Source: Limnoperna fortunei | Taxonomy: Eukaryota > Mollusca > Bivalvia > Mytilida > Modiolidae | Assembly: GCA_944474755.1 (NCBI GenBank) | Contig: OX104124.1 | Location: forward strand, 25,518,452-25,582,451 | Length of the DNA: 64,000 nt | Direction of reading: 5' to 3' | In this document: in pieces, positions 48,101 through 54,049 of the stretch | How the letters are laid out: the number at the start of each line of letters is the position of its first letter | Position numbering within the stretch: the first letter of the stretch is position 1 | The notes under the pieces: generated by a model | Told to the model about the DNA's origin: nothing | The model's database searches: none | What the model saw: the letters and a program-made list of their open reading frames with translations, nothing else | Made by a program: the position numbers and the translations under genes

Positions 48101-49697
48101 AACATACTTAGCAGTGATATGGACATCTTTTCCATTGCAAAACAGCCGGACGTATCAGTCCTGATGACGTTACCATTGGATGACGGACTGGCAAAACAGC
48201 CGGATGTATCAGTCCTGATGACATTACCATTGGATGACGGACTGATGCTGGAATCATTCCATCATTAATGGTGAAGTCACAAGTCAAAGAAAGAGATCTT
48301 GTGTCCAAAAATTTATGATTTTAATCTAAAAAAAATTTTTATAGCAATTTGAAGGTTGTTTTTGGTAAAAATATATGATATATAAATTTGTGACATTGCA
48401 TTGTCCATATTGGCCATAGTATTAACCTGAGACTTATATATCAAACATGAGAACTTATAGTGTCATTGCGTAAAATTTTCCATATTGGTTAAGGTATTCA
48501 TCTTTAACTAGTCATATTGGACAGAGAAGAAACTGAATACTGTTCAATTATACTTGTCTTTATTGACCAACCAGTCCAATATGTCTTATTGTACATTCCA
48601 ATACGGATCCAAAACTAGGCCAATATAGCATATTGGTTTACTTTGGAGTTTGATAATGTGCCAATATGGTAACTCTGTGAAATACGAACAATGTAATTCC
48701 TAAGAGTATTGGCCACACTTTTATCTCCAAATATAGAAAACTGCCAGGAATGTAATTAAACTGCTATTGACATTGTGTTTACAATTGACTGTCAATAGAA
48801 ATTCGTAGACAAATTGGTTGAAAACTTTGAAAATATAATTTTCACTGTCATAAAATGTATATATTTTTATATATACAGTACACAAAATTTGATAAGTCTA
48901 ACATATCATTTTTTCTCATTTGACATCAGTATTTCTACTTTCTACCTCCAAAGATTTCATTATGTTCATGACAAAATTTAGTGCCTTCATAGCAGGATAA
49001 AATAAGTATAATTTATTTTATTTTATTTAAAGCACAGTTATACCCCATGAGGGGTTGAAGGCATGCATAAACAAAAATTAACAACAGATCATATAGTAGA
49101 ATCATGCAATCTTCAAGTCCACTTTCCTCAGTATTAAAGACTTTTTAATAAATGGAACAACAAACTGCAAATGACTCCAAGAAGACATTATATTTATATA
49201 TTTATTTATATCATTTTCATAATTATTTTTAATGTTATTTTCAAAATTTTTTCTTATATGGGAGTATTTCGGACAATGGAGAAAGTAGTGAATTTCATCT
49301 TCCAATACATTGTTAGTAGTATAATATAATCTAGAAATATCAGCAATGTTGTACTCACTAATAAACAAAGGAGTATCCATTAGCCTCTTGTTTCCAAAGC
49401 TCATATAAACAAATTTGATATTTCTGACAATGCTCCTACATATACTACATGTTTATTACCCAGTATATACTACCTATAAATCAATTGACTTACCCAATCT
49501 TATTGCTTTTCTAGGTTCCTGTATTGACAATAGCTTTTCTGTATGATACGAGGTGCTGTAGACAGAATGCTTGGAAAACTGATCAAAGTCATCAGGCTAA
49601 TAAAACAACGGATGAAAGAACCCCATTGTTAACAAATAGCATGGCAAACTATGACAATGAAATCATGGTAACATATCCACCCACACCTAAAACATGA
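11570..49697 (+). CDS. SLC18B1: SLC18B1-like MFS transporter, 13 coding exons, 627 aa
   Basis: The coding sequence joins 11570-12181, 24024-24119, 25091-25164, 26581-26737, 27999-28067, 32988-33078, 35463-35608, 39042-39140, 41131-41222, 42847-42942, 46591-46665, 47514-47607 and 49515-49697. All introns are GT-AG and phases match throughout. Residues 1-175 are hydrophilic, followed by a first membrane segment near 177-199 ending APFFPEE. A motif-A-like loop (FGRLIPYTGVRF, ~233-244), motif C in TM5 (GIGFMSGPPIGG, 321-332), a DPTLEP segment, a LLGP segment, IPTF near 500 and a second GPSVAGFLYDQFGF block complete a 12-helix MFS fold. This order matches vertebrate SLC18B1, a proton-coupled vesicular polyamine exporter. 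Human SLC18B1 is about 456 residues; the extra length is the N-terminal tail. Acidic dileucine motifs occur at 131-136 (EVTALL) and 601-606 (ERTPLL). The substrate is inferred from family membership only. Confidence 0.88.
12632..13133. repeat. 39-41-bp minisatellite, about 13 copies
   Basis: The unit starts cactagagggcttttctag and continues tacagtattaggaa. The first copies end 'tggttt' and the later ones 'catggttt' (two bases longer). The core ctaga...tctag can form a small hairpin in each copy. It lies in transporter intron 1. Confidence 0.92.
13134..14445. other. Intron 1 sequence, nothing recognised
   Basis: AT-rich DNA between the 41-bp minisatellite and the Mutator-like element. It has several tacatgtac palindromes and no coding or repeat structure I can name. 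Confidence 0.5.
14446..14454. repeat. Target-site duplication, left (AGATCAAAG)
   Basis: Nine bases identical to 20714-20722, directly abutting the left TIR of the Mutator-like element. Confidence 0.88.
14455..14557. repeat. Left terminal inverted repeat of the MULE
   Basis: About 103 bp. It contains six copies of a 10-bp unit (cccaagaata and one cccagaata variant), followed by cctcataaaactacaaaat. It matches 20621-20713 in reverse complement with one extra 10-bp unit. The outermost base differs (g here, c on the other side). Confidence 0.88.
14883..14888 (-). promoter_or_regulatory. Poly(A) signal for the transposase (AATAAA, minus)
   Basis: TTTATT on the plus strand reads AATAAA on the minus strand, about 150 bp beyond the transposase stop codon and inside the element. 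Confidence 0.45.
15036..17807 (-). CDS. Transposase exon 2 (OTU and MULE domains)
   Basis: An open frame of 923 codons without any stop. It begins right after a minus-strand acceptor (cag complementary to 17808-17810), so the ATG at 17831 upstream of the acceptor is unlikely to be the true start. Reading from exon 1 keeps the frame. Confidence 0.85.
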   Translation of the reverse strand, partial: ASKYGFLHLTDVVCKEMASMTPFKLPTHCSCPSVIDTISQTYLERCNMQDIGVPYQVSSNGSCLFNSVSLALCGTEELATELRVRTCIEMVVRKDLYMSISAANRFMWVSPNYVTSAIDCAKTTGWSSIWTLHALAEVIGMPIDSVYPPVNGSSDISYKILNVVAYPRNYKSDCDRVTILWTRSAFHDSRKMWVPDHFAPVIKFYMPSTSLGFLTSPLRPPTPLSPQLDDINFPPLPTKSPPEQSAPLFLNEQKSNCPSPKLPPKYEHEPALSSSCRSVDNSVFECEAELSILDHSVSNSTIDQDSTTNPTMTALPTCGFTSYDIYQLITNADIENVPNSIPLGRKSNCFTLLNNVANKERKSLSKYNRFCDDMGSWDSTKGTTVKSYFILSNGFQCVYKKKDEYCVPEGKKRVFTPLSPQPEESDIVVMNRYYTTLKRQSDFKKRVTWFSSSTNKDISNIAFVEYIGIVKEMESAHGNAKTETAPYKRTNAKTLEKAAKELLVKKPRQVYKEMVIEDEANAPNNMQQLRDLKKYNKKKSSPVATNNVADEVLSVLSMVNENDFVQKVEHAKGQIPSIICYSDQQMIDFIKFVENSEHPRVGIDRTFNLGCFYVTSIVYKNTKVVRKDSLDHPIFIGPIFLHKEASYDKYHYFLSHIYAKLTSQVSNVDLILPPSIQIGSDDEKAITKAIDTVFPHAKRSLCTKHLKDNVSDYLKNKIGLSSLERMKIVDTIFGHDGILNSNDIYEFEERCAVLLSKEATSNTDFYNYFNKSLKPKLSLNFKNLDKEGLNSTNKWTNNNAESIHNIMKIDTNWKPQSTPALINMLSDMVKLQMLDLQRSLYSLGNYRLIGVSKRFYIREDIFRSKSATDQNKYFVNFLKSSTRRPTTITATNGQYRLPNKSKDIAKKPGQRKRPLNAKTSKKF
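15036..20191 (-). CDS. OTU-MULE transposase, two exons, about 946 aa
   Basis: Exon 1 is 20191-20123 (23 codons, MAWRPWGLIKTVDFLESIQR and on; donor gtaatt on the minus strand). Exon 2 is 17807-15036 (acceptor ttattttcag, stop at 15036). Both junctions are phase 0. Residues ~74-230 form an OTU-like cysteine-protease domain with Cys86 in NGSCLFNSVS and His220 in PDHFAPVI. This part also resembles the N-terminal region of the vertebrate protein vertnin. A proline-rich, charged linker follows. A MULE transposase core is near 610-740, with GIDRTF (first Asp), IGSDDEKAI (second Asp) and CTKHLKDNV (C-x-x-H). NNNAESIHNIMK near 820 may hold the last acidic residue. The C-terminus is basic (KKPGQRKRP). 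It probably catalyses cut-and-paste transposition in the nucleus; the role of the OTU domain is unknown. Confidence 0.82.
17851..18080. repeat. 58-bp tandem repeat, four copies
   Basis: The unit begins atgacagacgaacaccaagt and ends atttgactgggcgta. The copies are almost identical except the last. It lies in the transposase intron just upstream of the LINE fragment. Confidence 0.9.
18083..19260 (+). mobile_element. 5'-truncated LINE fragment nested in the MULE
   Basis: The plus-strand frame is open for about 380 codons (to a stop at 19241-19243) with no good initiator. It encodes the region just after the reverse transcriptase core of a non-LTR retrotransposon: VKPVLLYGSEIWG, LRLSDHDLNIERGRY and a C-x2-C-x8-H-x4-C finger near the end (CYMCKNEVEDEKHFLLNC). 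The catalytic YADD box and endonuclease are absent, so it cannot act alone. It is antisense to the transposase and inside its intron. The exact family (Jockey/CR1-like group) is not resolved and no target duplication was found. Confidence 0.78.
20123..20191 (-). CDS. Transposase exon 1 (start codon)
   Basis: The ATG complement is at 20189-20191, and the 23 codons end at a donor whose GT is complementary to 20121-20122. The join gives ...RLDE-ASKYGFLHL..., which is frame-consistent. This exon is too short to be found by length alone and is supported mainly by splice signals and phase. Confidence 0.68.
20621..20713. repeat. Right terminal inverted repeat of the MULE
   Basis: About 93 bp, the inverted partner of 14455-14557, with five 10-bp units instead of six. 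Similarity fades inward of ttcatgtca. Confidence 0.88.
20714..20722. repeat. Target-site duplication, right (AGATCAAAG)
   Basis: Nine bases identical to 14446-14454, directly abutting the right TIR. Confidence 0.88.
20723..21384. other. Intron 1 sequence, nothing recognised
   Basis: AT-rich DNA between the Mutator-like element and the 62-bp array. Short frames here look random. Confidence 0.45.
21385..23965. repeat. 62-bp minisatellite, about 41 copies
   Basis: The unit begins gtacctcagtgactgctctg and continues ttctcatgttacatgtacat, then ctgtggctgttctgtacaca. Variants include ggccatt for ggctgtt, an inserted ctagta between units, and c/g changes. Each unit holds the palindromes tacatgta and tgtaca. 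It ends about 60 bp before coding exon 2. Confidence 0.93.
24024..24119 (+). CDS. SLC18B1: Transporter coding exon 2 (205-236)
   Basis: Acceptor ttttcag ends at 24023 and donor gtaagt begins at 24120. The 32 codons include SGWIFGVYAFTQFLLSPVFG, which is TM2 leading into the motif-A loop, as in SLC18B1. Phase 0 on both sides. Confidence 0.88.
24120..25090. other. Intron 2, nothing recognised
   Basis: AT-rich intron without clear repeats, bounded by consensus splice sites. Confidence 0.5.
25091..25164 (+). CDS. SLC18B1: Transporter coding exon 3 (237-261)
   Basis: Lies between acceptor tttgtag and donor gtaagt, 74 bp, ending two bases into a Gly codon. It encodes IPYTGVRFMYNGGLF and most of TM3. 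Confidence 0.88.
25283..25552 (-). mobile_element. tRNA-derived SINE, minus strand
   Basis: Read on the minus strand it begins with a tRNA-like A-box region (tggtatagtgggtaatgc). It continues into a body shared with the SINE at 29637 (gagattgtgg, tgacaagaattgccag, ccgcaggtcaggg, aaaactgga). It ends in attgctgaaaatggc ... attcaaac with a caaa-rich tail. The head differs from the 29637 copy while the body and tail agree. Confidence 0.75.
25553..26580. other. Rest of intron 3, nothing recognised
   Basis: AT-rich DNA with a run of diverged 'acatgtggtcc' phrases near 25690-25760 and no other structure. The open frame at 26179-26580 ends at the exon 4 acceptor and has no family resemblance. Confidence 0.45.
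26581..26737 (+). CDS. SLC18B1: Transporter coding exon 4 (261-313)
   Basis: Follows acceptor tattgtag; the donor gtaagt is at 26738. The first base completes the Gly codon. It encodes TM4 with RIMLALGCLGLQTATFTI and the loop KEFPDSVATVF, a strongly conserved SLC18B1 segment. Confidence 0.9.
26983..27556. repeat. 57-bp minisatellite, about 10 copies
   Basis: The unit contains ggaatctgggaagttaaggt, ctcaaatgttaccatcaaat and cagtagtgtagccagca. Because 57 is a multiple of three, the minus strand reads as a 19-residue repeat over 200 residues. That frame lies within intron 4 and is judged incidental. Confidence 0.92.
27999..28067 (+). CDS. SLC18B1: Transporter coding exon 5 (314-336)
   Basis: A 69-bp phase-0 exon encoding GIGFMSGPPIGGFMY, the MFS motif C (antiporter motif) of TM5. 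Confidence 0.9.
28068..29636. other. First part of intron 5
   Basis: AT-rich. A diverged inverted repeat near 29220-29292 pairs a 'tcccctc ... ccaccccc' stretch with 'ggggtggtcttataagagggga', probably a MITE remnant. Nothing else was recognised. Confidence 0.45.
29637..29908 (+). mobile_element. tRNA-derived SINE, plus strand, full length
   Basis: It begins ggcctcggtggccgagtggt, a tRNA Ser/Leu-like head with an A box (tggccgagtggttaagg) and a weak B box (gggttccattctc). The body runs through tgacaaggattgccag, ctgcaggtcggggg and aaaactggacgccatgatat. It ends attgctgaaaatggcgttaa and a (caaa)n tail. It resembles the composite SINEs reported from molluscs. Confidence 0.85.
30515..32575. repeat. 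32/26-bp minisatellite, about 2.06 kb
   Basis: The long unit is tgttagtgtacactcacagt followed by gcattggtttat (or ...tac), 32 bp. The short unit lacks the ttgtta hexamer and is 26 bp. About 65-70 units occur in an irregular mix with a third variant (gcattgtttactgtaag). Each contains the palindrome gtgtacac. It lies in intron 5. Frames read across it are incidental. Confidence 0.93.
32988..33078 (+). CDS. SLC18B1: Transporter coding exon 6 (337-367)
   Basis: Acceptor ctgtttcag, donor gtatca, 91 bp. It encodes TM6 and the start of the central loop, ending WLIPTDS. Confidence 0.88.
33150..35180. repeat. Interspersed repeat around the Tigger-like insertion
   Basis: Outside 33414-34632 the DNA consists of loosely repeated phrases. 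They include 'gtttgcatttgatttcaatgaaactttggg', 'atatagtttcatatta', 'gaagcctat', 'ggaattccatcaaatttca' and 'tttttacaaaaaagat'. They recur about every 130-170 bp. It starts with a 'taccccacttgacagagttg ... ccgtctgtctg' head. This is a diverged interspersed repeat in intron 6. Confidence 0.6.
33414..34632. mobile_element. Non-autonomous Tigger/pogo-like element, 1219 bp
   Basis: It starts cagtcgaacctcg and ends cgaggttcgactg, a perfect 13-bp inverted repeat flanked by TA on both sides (33412-33413, 34633-34634). CAG...CTG ends with TA duplication are typical of pogo/Tigger members of the Tc1-mariner superfamily. No transposase is recognised. It split an older repeat: the phrase 'aagttggtaa' and related text lie on both sides. 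Confidence 0.78.
35463..35608 (+). CDS. SLC18B1: Transporter coding exon 7 (367-415)
   Basis: Acceptor tctttgcag, donor gtaagt. It encodes the cytoplasmic central loop and TM7 followed by the conserved DPTLEPYL segment. Confidence 0.9.
35707..36890. repeat. Interspersed repeat of the 'tttagct...acccaaagggtca' type
   Basis: It starts tttttagcttaactgaccca, includes 'accacttggccaattggaac' and runs of 'aaatattgcagaaatgtac', and ends near 'gagctttacaggctcttaag'. Related segments occur at 37815-38330 and 54100-54960. This looks like a widely dispersed repeat family in intron 7. Confidence 0.65.
37815..38330. repeat. Second copies of the same repeat family
   Basis: It starts tagctcatctgatccaaagg and carries two diverged units with 'aactacttgtgcatat'-like text and 'gggagttatggctctttgaa'. 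It continues into a segment matching 35735-35870 ('accacttggccaattcaaac'). Confidence 0.6.
39042..39140 (+). CDS. SLC18B1: Transporter coding exon 8 (416-448)
   Basis: Acceptor cccattacag, donor gtaagt, 33 codons in phase 0. It encodes TM8 and the loop VVGIIADK, the second-half counterpart of motif A. Confidence 0.9.
39654..39810. repeat. Foldback hairpin repeat, copy 1 (about 73-bp arms)
   Basis: Left arm 39654-39726 and right arm 39738-39810 are imperfect reverse complements: gattattgg ... atagttaaattatgg ... aagtcc against ggactt ... ccataatttaactat. They enclose about 11 bp. With about 200 bp of upstream sequence it is shared with 60780-61114. It lies in intron 8. Confidence 0.75.
40435..40628. 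repeat. 44-bp minisatellite, about 4.5 copies
   Basis: The unit is tttccagtggctgcctcagc, agtaacacttgacattttac and tttg. One copy is shorter. It lies in intron 8. Confidence 0.9.
41131..41222 (+). CDS. SLC18B1: Transporter coding exon 9 (449-479)
   Basis: Acceptor gtttttacag, donor gtaagt. It encodes TM9 and the conserved LLGPSDFLGI segment. Confidence 0.88.
41670..42245. repeat. Degenerate ~37-bp tandem array, about 14 copies
   Basis: The recurrent phrase is 'tggcacatacagaggtttgt' followed by ttagttttggacctctg, strongly diverged between copies. It lies in intron 9. Confidence 0.75.
42253..42655. repeat. 403-bp palindrome with ~185-bp arms
   Basis: Left arm 42253-42438 (cttatagtcaaaatacaatg ... 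cttctaa) pairs with right arm 42472-42655 (ttagaag ... cattgtattttgactataag) with scattered mismatches, around a loop of about 33 bp. No target-site duplication is evident. It lies in intron 9, about 190 bp before exon 10. If transcribed with the gene it would form a long RNA hairpin. Confidence 0.85.
42847..42942 (+). CDS. SLC18B1: Transporter coding exon 10 (479-511), seed of a tandem array
   Basis: Acceptor cttacag ends at 42846 and donor gtaagt begins at 42943. It encodes ELWLVIICLTVLGVAT and then SLTLIPTFDLFIDIAT (TM10). The last ~48 coding bases plus the donor and the first intron bases are the parent of about 54 tandem copies that follow directly. Only the first donor keeps the frame: reading on gives ACG-TAA, an in-frame stop. 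Confidence 0.88.
42895..46130. repeat. ~59-bp array copied from exon 10 and its splice donor, ~54 copies
   Basis: The unit is gagtctgacattgataccaa, cgtttgatttgttcatagat, attgctacgtaagtatacaa. The first unit is the true end of exon 10 plus the start of intron 10. Copies vary in the middle (cgtttgatttg versus catcgatgtg) and at the donor (acgtaagt, acataagt, acttaagt, acgttagt). A block near 43190-44250 recurs at 44368-45428 with few differences. The array fills most of intron 10. Confidence 0.92.
46165..46268. repeat. Short direct duplication in intron 10
   Basis: Two copies of aattttatttataagttaca followed by gtaaaatg and tttcactgaca, offset by about 60 bp. Confidence 0.65.
46285..46480 (+). 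mobile_element. Partial SINE, same family as 29637
   Basis: Contains a doubled 'gtcaacactgcaggtttga ... tggacatggattgcca' segment, then 'agatgccatgatatagctg' and a tail ending caaacaaacag. The tRNA head is missing. It lies in intron 10, just before exon 11. Confidence 0.7.
46591..46665 (+). CDS. SLC18B1: Transporter coding exon 11 (511-536)
   Basis: Follows acceptor actgttatag and ends at donor gtaagt. It encodes the acidic loop EMGMDDDLEMYGMVAGLWGS, which opens TM11. Confidence 0.88.
46666..47513. other. Intron 11, nothing recognised
   Basis: AT-rich, without a clear repeat. A short 'gggcaagtga' phrase occurs twice near 46912 and 46977. Confidence 0.45.
47514..47607 (+). CDS. SLC18B1: Transporter coding exon 12 (536-567)
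   Basis: Acceptor tgtatttcag, donor gtatgt. It encodes DFLGPSVAGFLYDQFGF, the second GP-containing motif, and TM12. Confidence 0.9.
48139..48246. repeat. 54-bp direct repeat, two copies
   Basis: Copies at 48139-48192 and 48193-48246 (aaaacagccggacgtatcag, tcctgatgacgttaccattg, gatgacggactg), differing at about four bases. It lies in intron 12. The frame read through it is not supported by splicing or family. Confidence 0.85.
48990..49445 (-). mobile_element. 3' end of a LINE, minus strand
   Basis: The minus strand encodes ~100 residues with VLEDEIHYFLHCPKYSHIRK, the same terminal region as the LINE at 18083 but a different family member. A short 3' trailer (ccttcaacccctcatggggt) and an A-rich tail of aaat units follow. 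It lies in intron 12, just before exon 13, and is severely 5'-truncated. Confidence 0.75.
49515..49697 (+). CDS. SLC18B1: Transporter coding exon 13, C-terminal tail and stop
   Basis: Acceptor gcttttctag. It encodes the end of TM12 (VPVLTIAFLY), a cytoplasmic tail with ERTPLL (a typical acidic dileucine sorting signal) and a stop TGA at 49695-49697. Confidence 0.87.
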   Translation, partial: VPVLTIAFLYDTRCCRQNAWKTDQSHQANKTTDERTPLLTNSMANYDNEIMVTYPPTPKT

Positions 49698-50063
49698 TTG
49701 TTTGTATGTTGTTATTTTTATTTTGTTTGTGAGTTTTAGTAAATAGTTAGCATATAATGCATAGACTAGTCCTCAGTACTACAAATATGTCAGTTCTAGT
49801 CAGTTGTTGCAATAATTGTGTTTGATGTGTCAGTACATGCAGTGCTCTATTTATTGTTCCTGGATTCATGTTCTGTTATATGGACATGTTATCCACACTG
49901 GAGATACAGTATTGTTATCAGCATTAGTATTTGATTTTATAATCATATTCCAGACTTACAGATCGTACCTGAATTTCTGTGGTTGTAGTATACCAGTATA
50001 TTACATGGACCATATACAATAATATTGTGCTGCCCAAGTCATATACTATAATATGTAATAAGG
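49698..50063 (+). other. 3' flank of the transporter gene
   Basis: Probably 3' untranslated sequence. No canonical AATAAA follows closely; the first ones I see are near 53023 and 53031. The transcript therefore either has a long 3' end or uses a variant signal. Confidence 0.4.
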
Positions 50064-50066
50064 TTA

Positions 50067-50309
50067 GGGGTCGTCCATAGTTGTCAACCATTTTCATAAG
50101 TGTGCAAACCGCACACTTGAGGGAGGGAGTTAAAAATTTCGACATTTTTGCATACACTTTTTTTTATCATCACAAATTGTTCGTTTCTGTGGAGTTTGGT
50201 TTTATATTAGTTTAACGGTTGATGTACACTTTTTGATGGGGGTTGGGGCGTCTCAAAAAGTGTGCTTTTTGCACACTTGGGAAAATGGTTGACAATTAAG
50301 GACGACCCC
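50067..50309. mobile_element. PIF/Harbinger-like MITE, 243 bp
   Basis: The ends gggg tcgtcc ... ggacga cccc are inverted, and TTA is directly repeated outside (50064-50066, 50310-50312), as expected of PIF/Harbinger elements. The arms extend inward with gttgtcaaccattttc against gaaaatggttgacaat, and aagtgtgc ... gcacactt stretches on both sides. It is non-coding. Confidence 0.8.
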
Positions 50310-50312
50310 TTA

Positions 50313-51164
50313 GAATGCATTATGCCTGCTAACATAAGGACATATTTCGACATGACATAGAAAACTCAATAATTTTGTTATTATTGCTCTGAATGTCTTT
50401 TGCATTAAAAGAAGAAGTTATATTCCATGTTATTTGCAATGCTAATTTACAGTTTGCAGAAAATATTTGTACAAATTCAAGAAATATTTGACAATGAACA
50501 CAGAAACGTTTTGTTTAATATATTTACCTCCAGCAAATTTTGTTGAGTTTTCTGGAACTTCATTGCCAAATATTTATCCCATTTGACTCTGCTCATTTTT
50601 AATTATGTTTGCCCCGCCCATCAACAGAATATGATTCCAAGTATGGTTATATGTAAAAGGAATAGTACCATAACTCTATGTATTCTTTGTTAAAAATATT
50701 TTTCTATTATATGATGGCAATTCTAATTAAACTGTCTTACATGAAGAGTCATAATACATATTACATTTTTATTTAAATTTGATTTGATTAGGATGCAGTA
50801 TTGTAATGCCTTATGATAGTATACAGTTTGTGGGTCAATGTAGGTGTTTACTTCATTGAAACTTTGATATACATATAATTAACTAGCTGTGATAAATATC
50901 TTAACTATTTTGGGTTTTTTTGTAAAACAGCTGTATCTTGCATACATTTAATTTTAACAAGTTTCATATCACATATCTTACTGAAGTTGCCTTGGAAGAA
51001 TGTGACTAATACAACAGAGGCTGTCTTTTATATATAAGATTTCCTCAAGCACACACTGATTACATTTGCACATTAAATTTGAATTTGGCAATATTTATAT
51101 ACTTTTATCATTTTGTTTGAGATTATAGCAATATTAAAGTTGTAGTCATTGTGTATATGTTCAA
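50313..51164. other. Nothing recognised
   Basis: AT-rich DNA downstream of the transporter gene, without coding or repeat signal. Confidence 0.45.
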
Positions 51165-51690
51165 ATGGTAACTAGTCCTGATTTTATCAATGTGTCGCCA
51201 TGGTAACTAGTCTTGATTTTGTCAATGTGTTGCCATGGTAACTAGCATTGTTTTTTTATCAATGAGTTTTATTATAACTAGTATTGATTTTATCAATGTT
51301 GCTATGGTAACTAGTATTGATTTTATCAATGTTGCTATGGTAACTCGTATTGATTTTATCAGTGTGTTGTCTGGTAACAAGTAATGATGTTATCAGTGTG
51401 TTGCCTTGTAACAAGTAATGATTTTATCAGTGTGTTGCCTGTAACAAATAATGATTTTATCAGTGTGTTGCATGGTAACTAGTTTTGATTTTATCAGTGT
51501 TGTGATGGTAACTAGTGTTGATTTTATCAATATATTGCTATTGTTACTATTATTGATTTTATCAGTGTATTGCCTGGTAACAAGTTTCGATTTTATCAGT
51601 ATGTTGGCTGGTTTCAAGTCTCGATTTTATCATTGTGTTTGCTGGTAACCAGTCTTGATTTTATCAATGTGTTGCCTTTACATTCAGTAG
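51165..51690. repeat. Degenerate 30-36-bp tandem array, about 15 copies
   Basis: The recurrent phrase is 'tggtaactagtattgatttt' followed by atcaatgtgttgcc, diverged between copies. Confidence 0.8.
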
Positions 51691-54049
51691 CATATTTTTG
51701 AAATGATTAGGATTTGTTTACTTAAATATATGTAATACATTATTTCCAACCTTAGAAACACAATGTTACTTTTCATTCCATTAAATTGTTTTTGTTACTT
51801 TTTGTTCATTTTCAAATTTATCAAATGCAAGAAAAACATTTAATAATACAGATTGATAATATATTTTTATGTCCTGCCAACGAAAGCTTTTTTTGTCACT
51901 TTGGTCGTCCATTCTACTTCTGATTTACCTTTTGCGTTGAAGCTTTTTTGTTAAGAAGATGACTTCCCATCTCGATGAAACTTGGTACACAGTAAAAACA
52001 TGATGAGATCTCCGCACTGGCAAAATTCTGTAGTCTCTATGGCTATACCCAATGCACGCAAGTGAAATTGGAAAGGGGGGTTGTTTACCAATATGTGTCA
52101 AGCATGATGTCAGTGTCACAAATACAAATTTTCTTGTTCAACTATTTCTAAATCAAGATATATTTTAAATACCTTGCACATGCTTCCATTGATGTGTAAA
52201 TTATGCCAGATCCAAGAACTGTGATATACTAGTAGACCAGTTATTATCATTCGTATTTCTCCACACACATTGATCATATCTCAGAGTTGTAATTAAATTA
52301 TAATTTAGTCAAGTCTTTGTTACTGAATGCCTTTTTGGCACTATTGAAGCATAAACTCTTATTTAGGATAAAACCACAGCATGTATTAGATTGTTTGTTA
52401 ATGTATGTATCATAAAAATGTTCTTATTTTTATCTTTACTTTATTTAGTCTTATATGTATGTATCATTCGTAATGTCTGTCATTTCCCTTTGACTTAGAT
52501 ATGCTGATAATATCTGGGTCATCAAATTGGACTGATCCAAGAAATTATTGGGTCAGTTTGCAGTTACCAAGTACCAAAACAGAAAGATCTGTTTTCAAGC
52601 AAAAACTTATCTTTTTTTTAACTTAATTGTTGACATGTCAATATCATGTCATATATTAAAAGTTTATGACATGAGAATTCTTTATACTGTGATGTCAACA
52701 GAGGGCTCATTAAAACTCGAATGTGTTCTCATAGCGTTTGAAGGACCCCACACTTGAATTACATTTGACATATAAATGCATGGATGATCCTACTTTATAT
52801 TACAGACAATGAGCTTTATTACCTTTGAAAAACCAGCTTTTCATTTTCACCACTTCCTGGACATTTCTCAATGATGTACAAATTTTTTAAAGAAATCTAT
52901 TACCCCATAATTTCACGTAGTAAAAATAGTGCATGAAAATGTTATAACAAATATTTTTTAATTTTGAAATAATTTACAATTAAAATATTTGTTTTCTTGC
53001 ACTTAAGACAGTGAAATGGTGAAATAAAGGAATAAATGGCCTTTTTGTTTTTGGAGACAGACTTTATAATGAATGGTGGTAAAAAAGTCTAAAGTTTCTT
53101 TCTTACTTAAGCCAGTGTGTGAGACATAAGACCTGAATAGTAGTTAAGTATTAGAAGAGAAGACAAACACAAAACTGAAAATTCAATTAATCACCCAAAG
53201 ACAGAAAAGCACAGCCTCCCAAAATATTCACAGTAACAAAAACAACAGAAATGGTTAATCAGGACATACGCAACTGGCTTGTAACAGTAAAATTACTTAT
53301 CATGATTGATCAGAATATAGGGAAAACAGGTTGTTGTTTAATCCTTCTGTTTATTTGCATGAATAATGCATTTTTCTACTAAGTTTATGTGTTTGTGTCA
53401 AATTTGAACTCGAGTATGATACAGATGTAGTACATATAGATATAATATATCATTATTCAAAGCTTCCTTCTTGTTTAAGACAGCCTATGTTAAGAAAGAA
53501 AAATGCGCTTGATTATTAGTACCTTTGTTTATGCAGAGTATTTTTCATGAACAAATCAATCAATCAATCATGCAGATTCTATAATATATTTTCATAATCC
53601 ATTTTTGATTGTTTCATTGAATGAAATCTAAATTCAAAGATTTGAAAATGAGTGTCATGTGTCACCTTTTTTATATTACGAGGTAAATTATTGTTTTGAC
53701 ATTAAATAATTTCACAAGCTTTAATCATTTTAGCAACATTCAAAATTAATTTAAGAACCAGGAGATTTCTAATCTGATGATATGTGTTATGCCTATAGAA
53801 ACCTCATAGTCCCCTCAGGGAAATATAGCAATGTATTTTAGTATATGTCTGTCTTCCTTGTCTGTTGAACATGTTTTGTGATTAAAACAATGCAGATATA
53901 TATGTAAGCATTATTAAATAAATTTTGTATCTGAACATCAGTATAAATTTTATTGTATATGTATAAGGACTAGTAAAAATTAGAATTAGGAAGAAAACTG
54001 GTAATAATAAATTATTTTTAATAAGATGTTTAATTATATTTATAATGAA
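51691..54049. other. Intergenic or 3' region, nothing certain
   Basis: AT-rich. AATAAA motifs occur at about 53023, 53031 and 53917. A stretch near 51870-52090 ('gatgacttcccatctcgatg', 'aaacttggtacacagt') reads like another diverged interspersed repeat. Confidence 0.4.
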
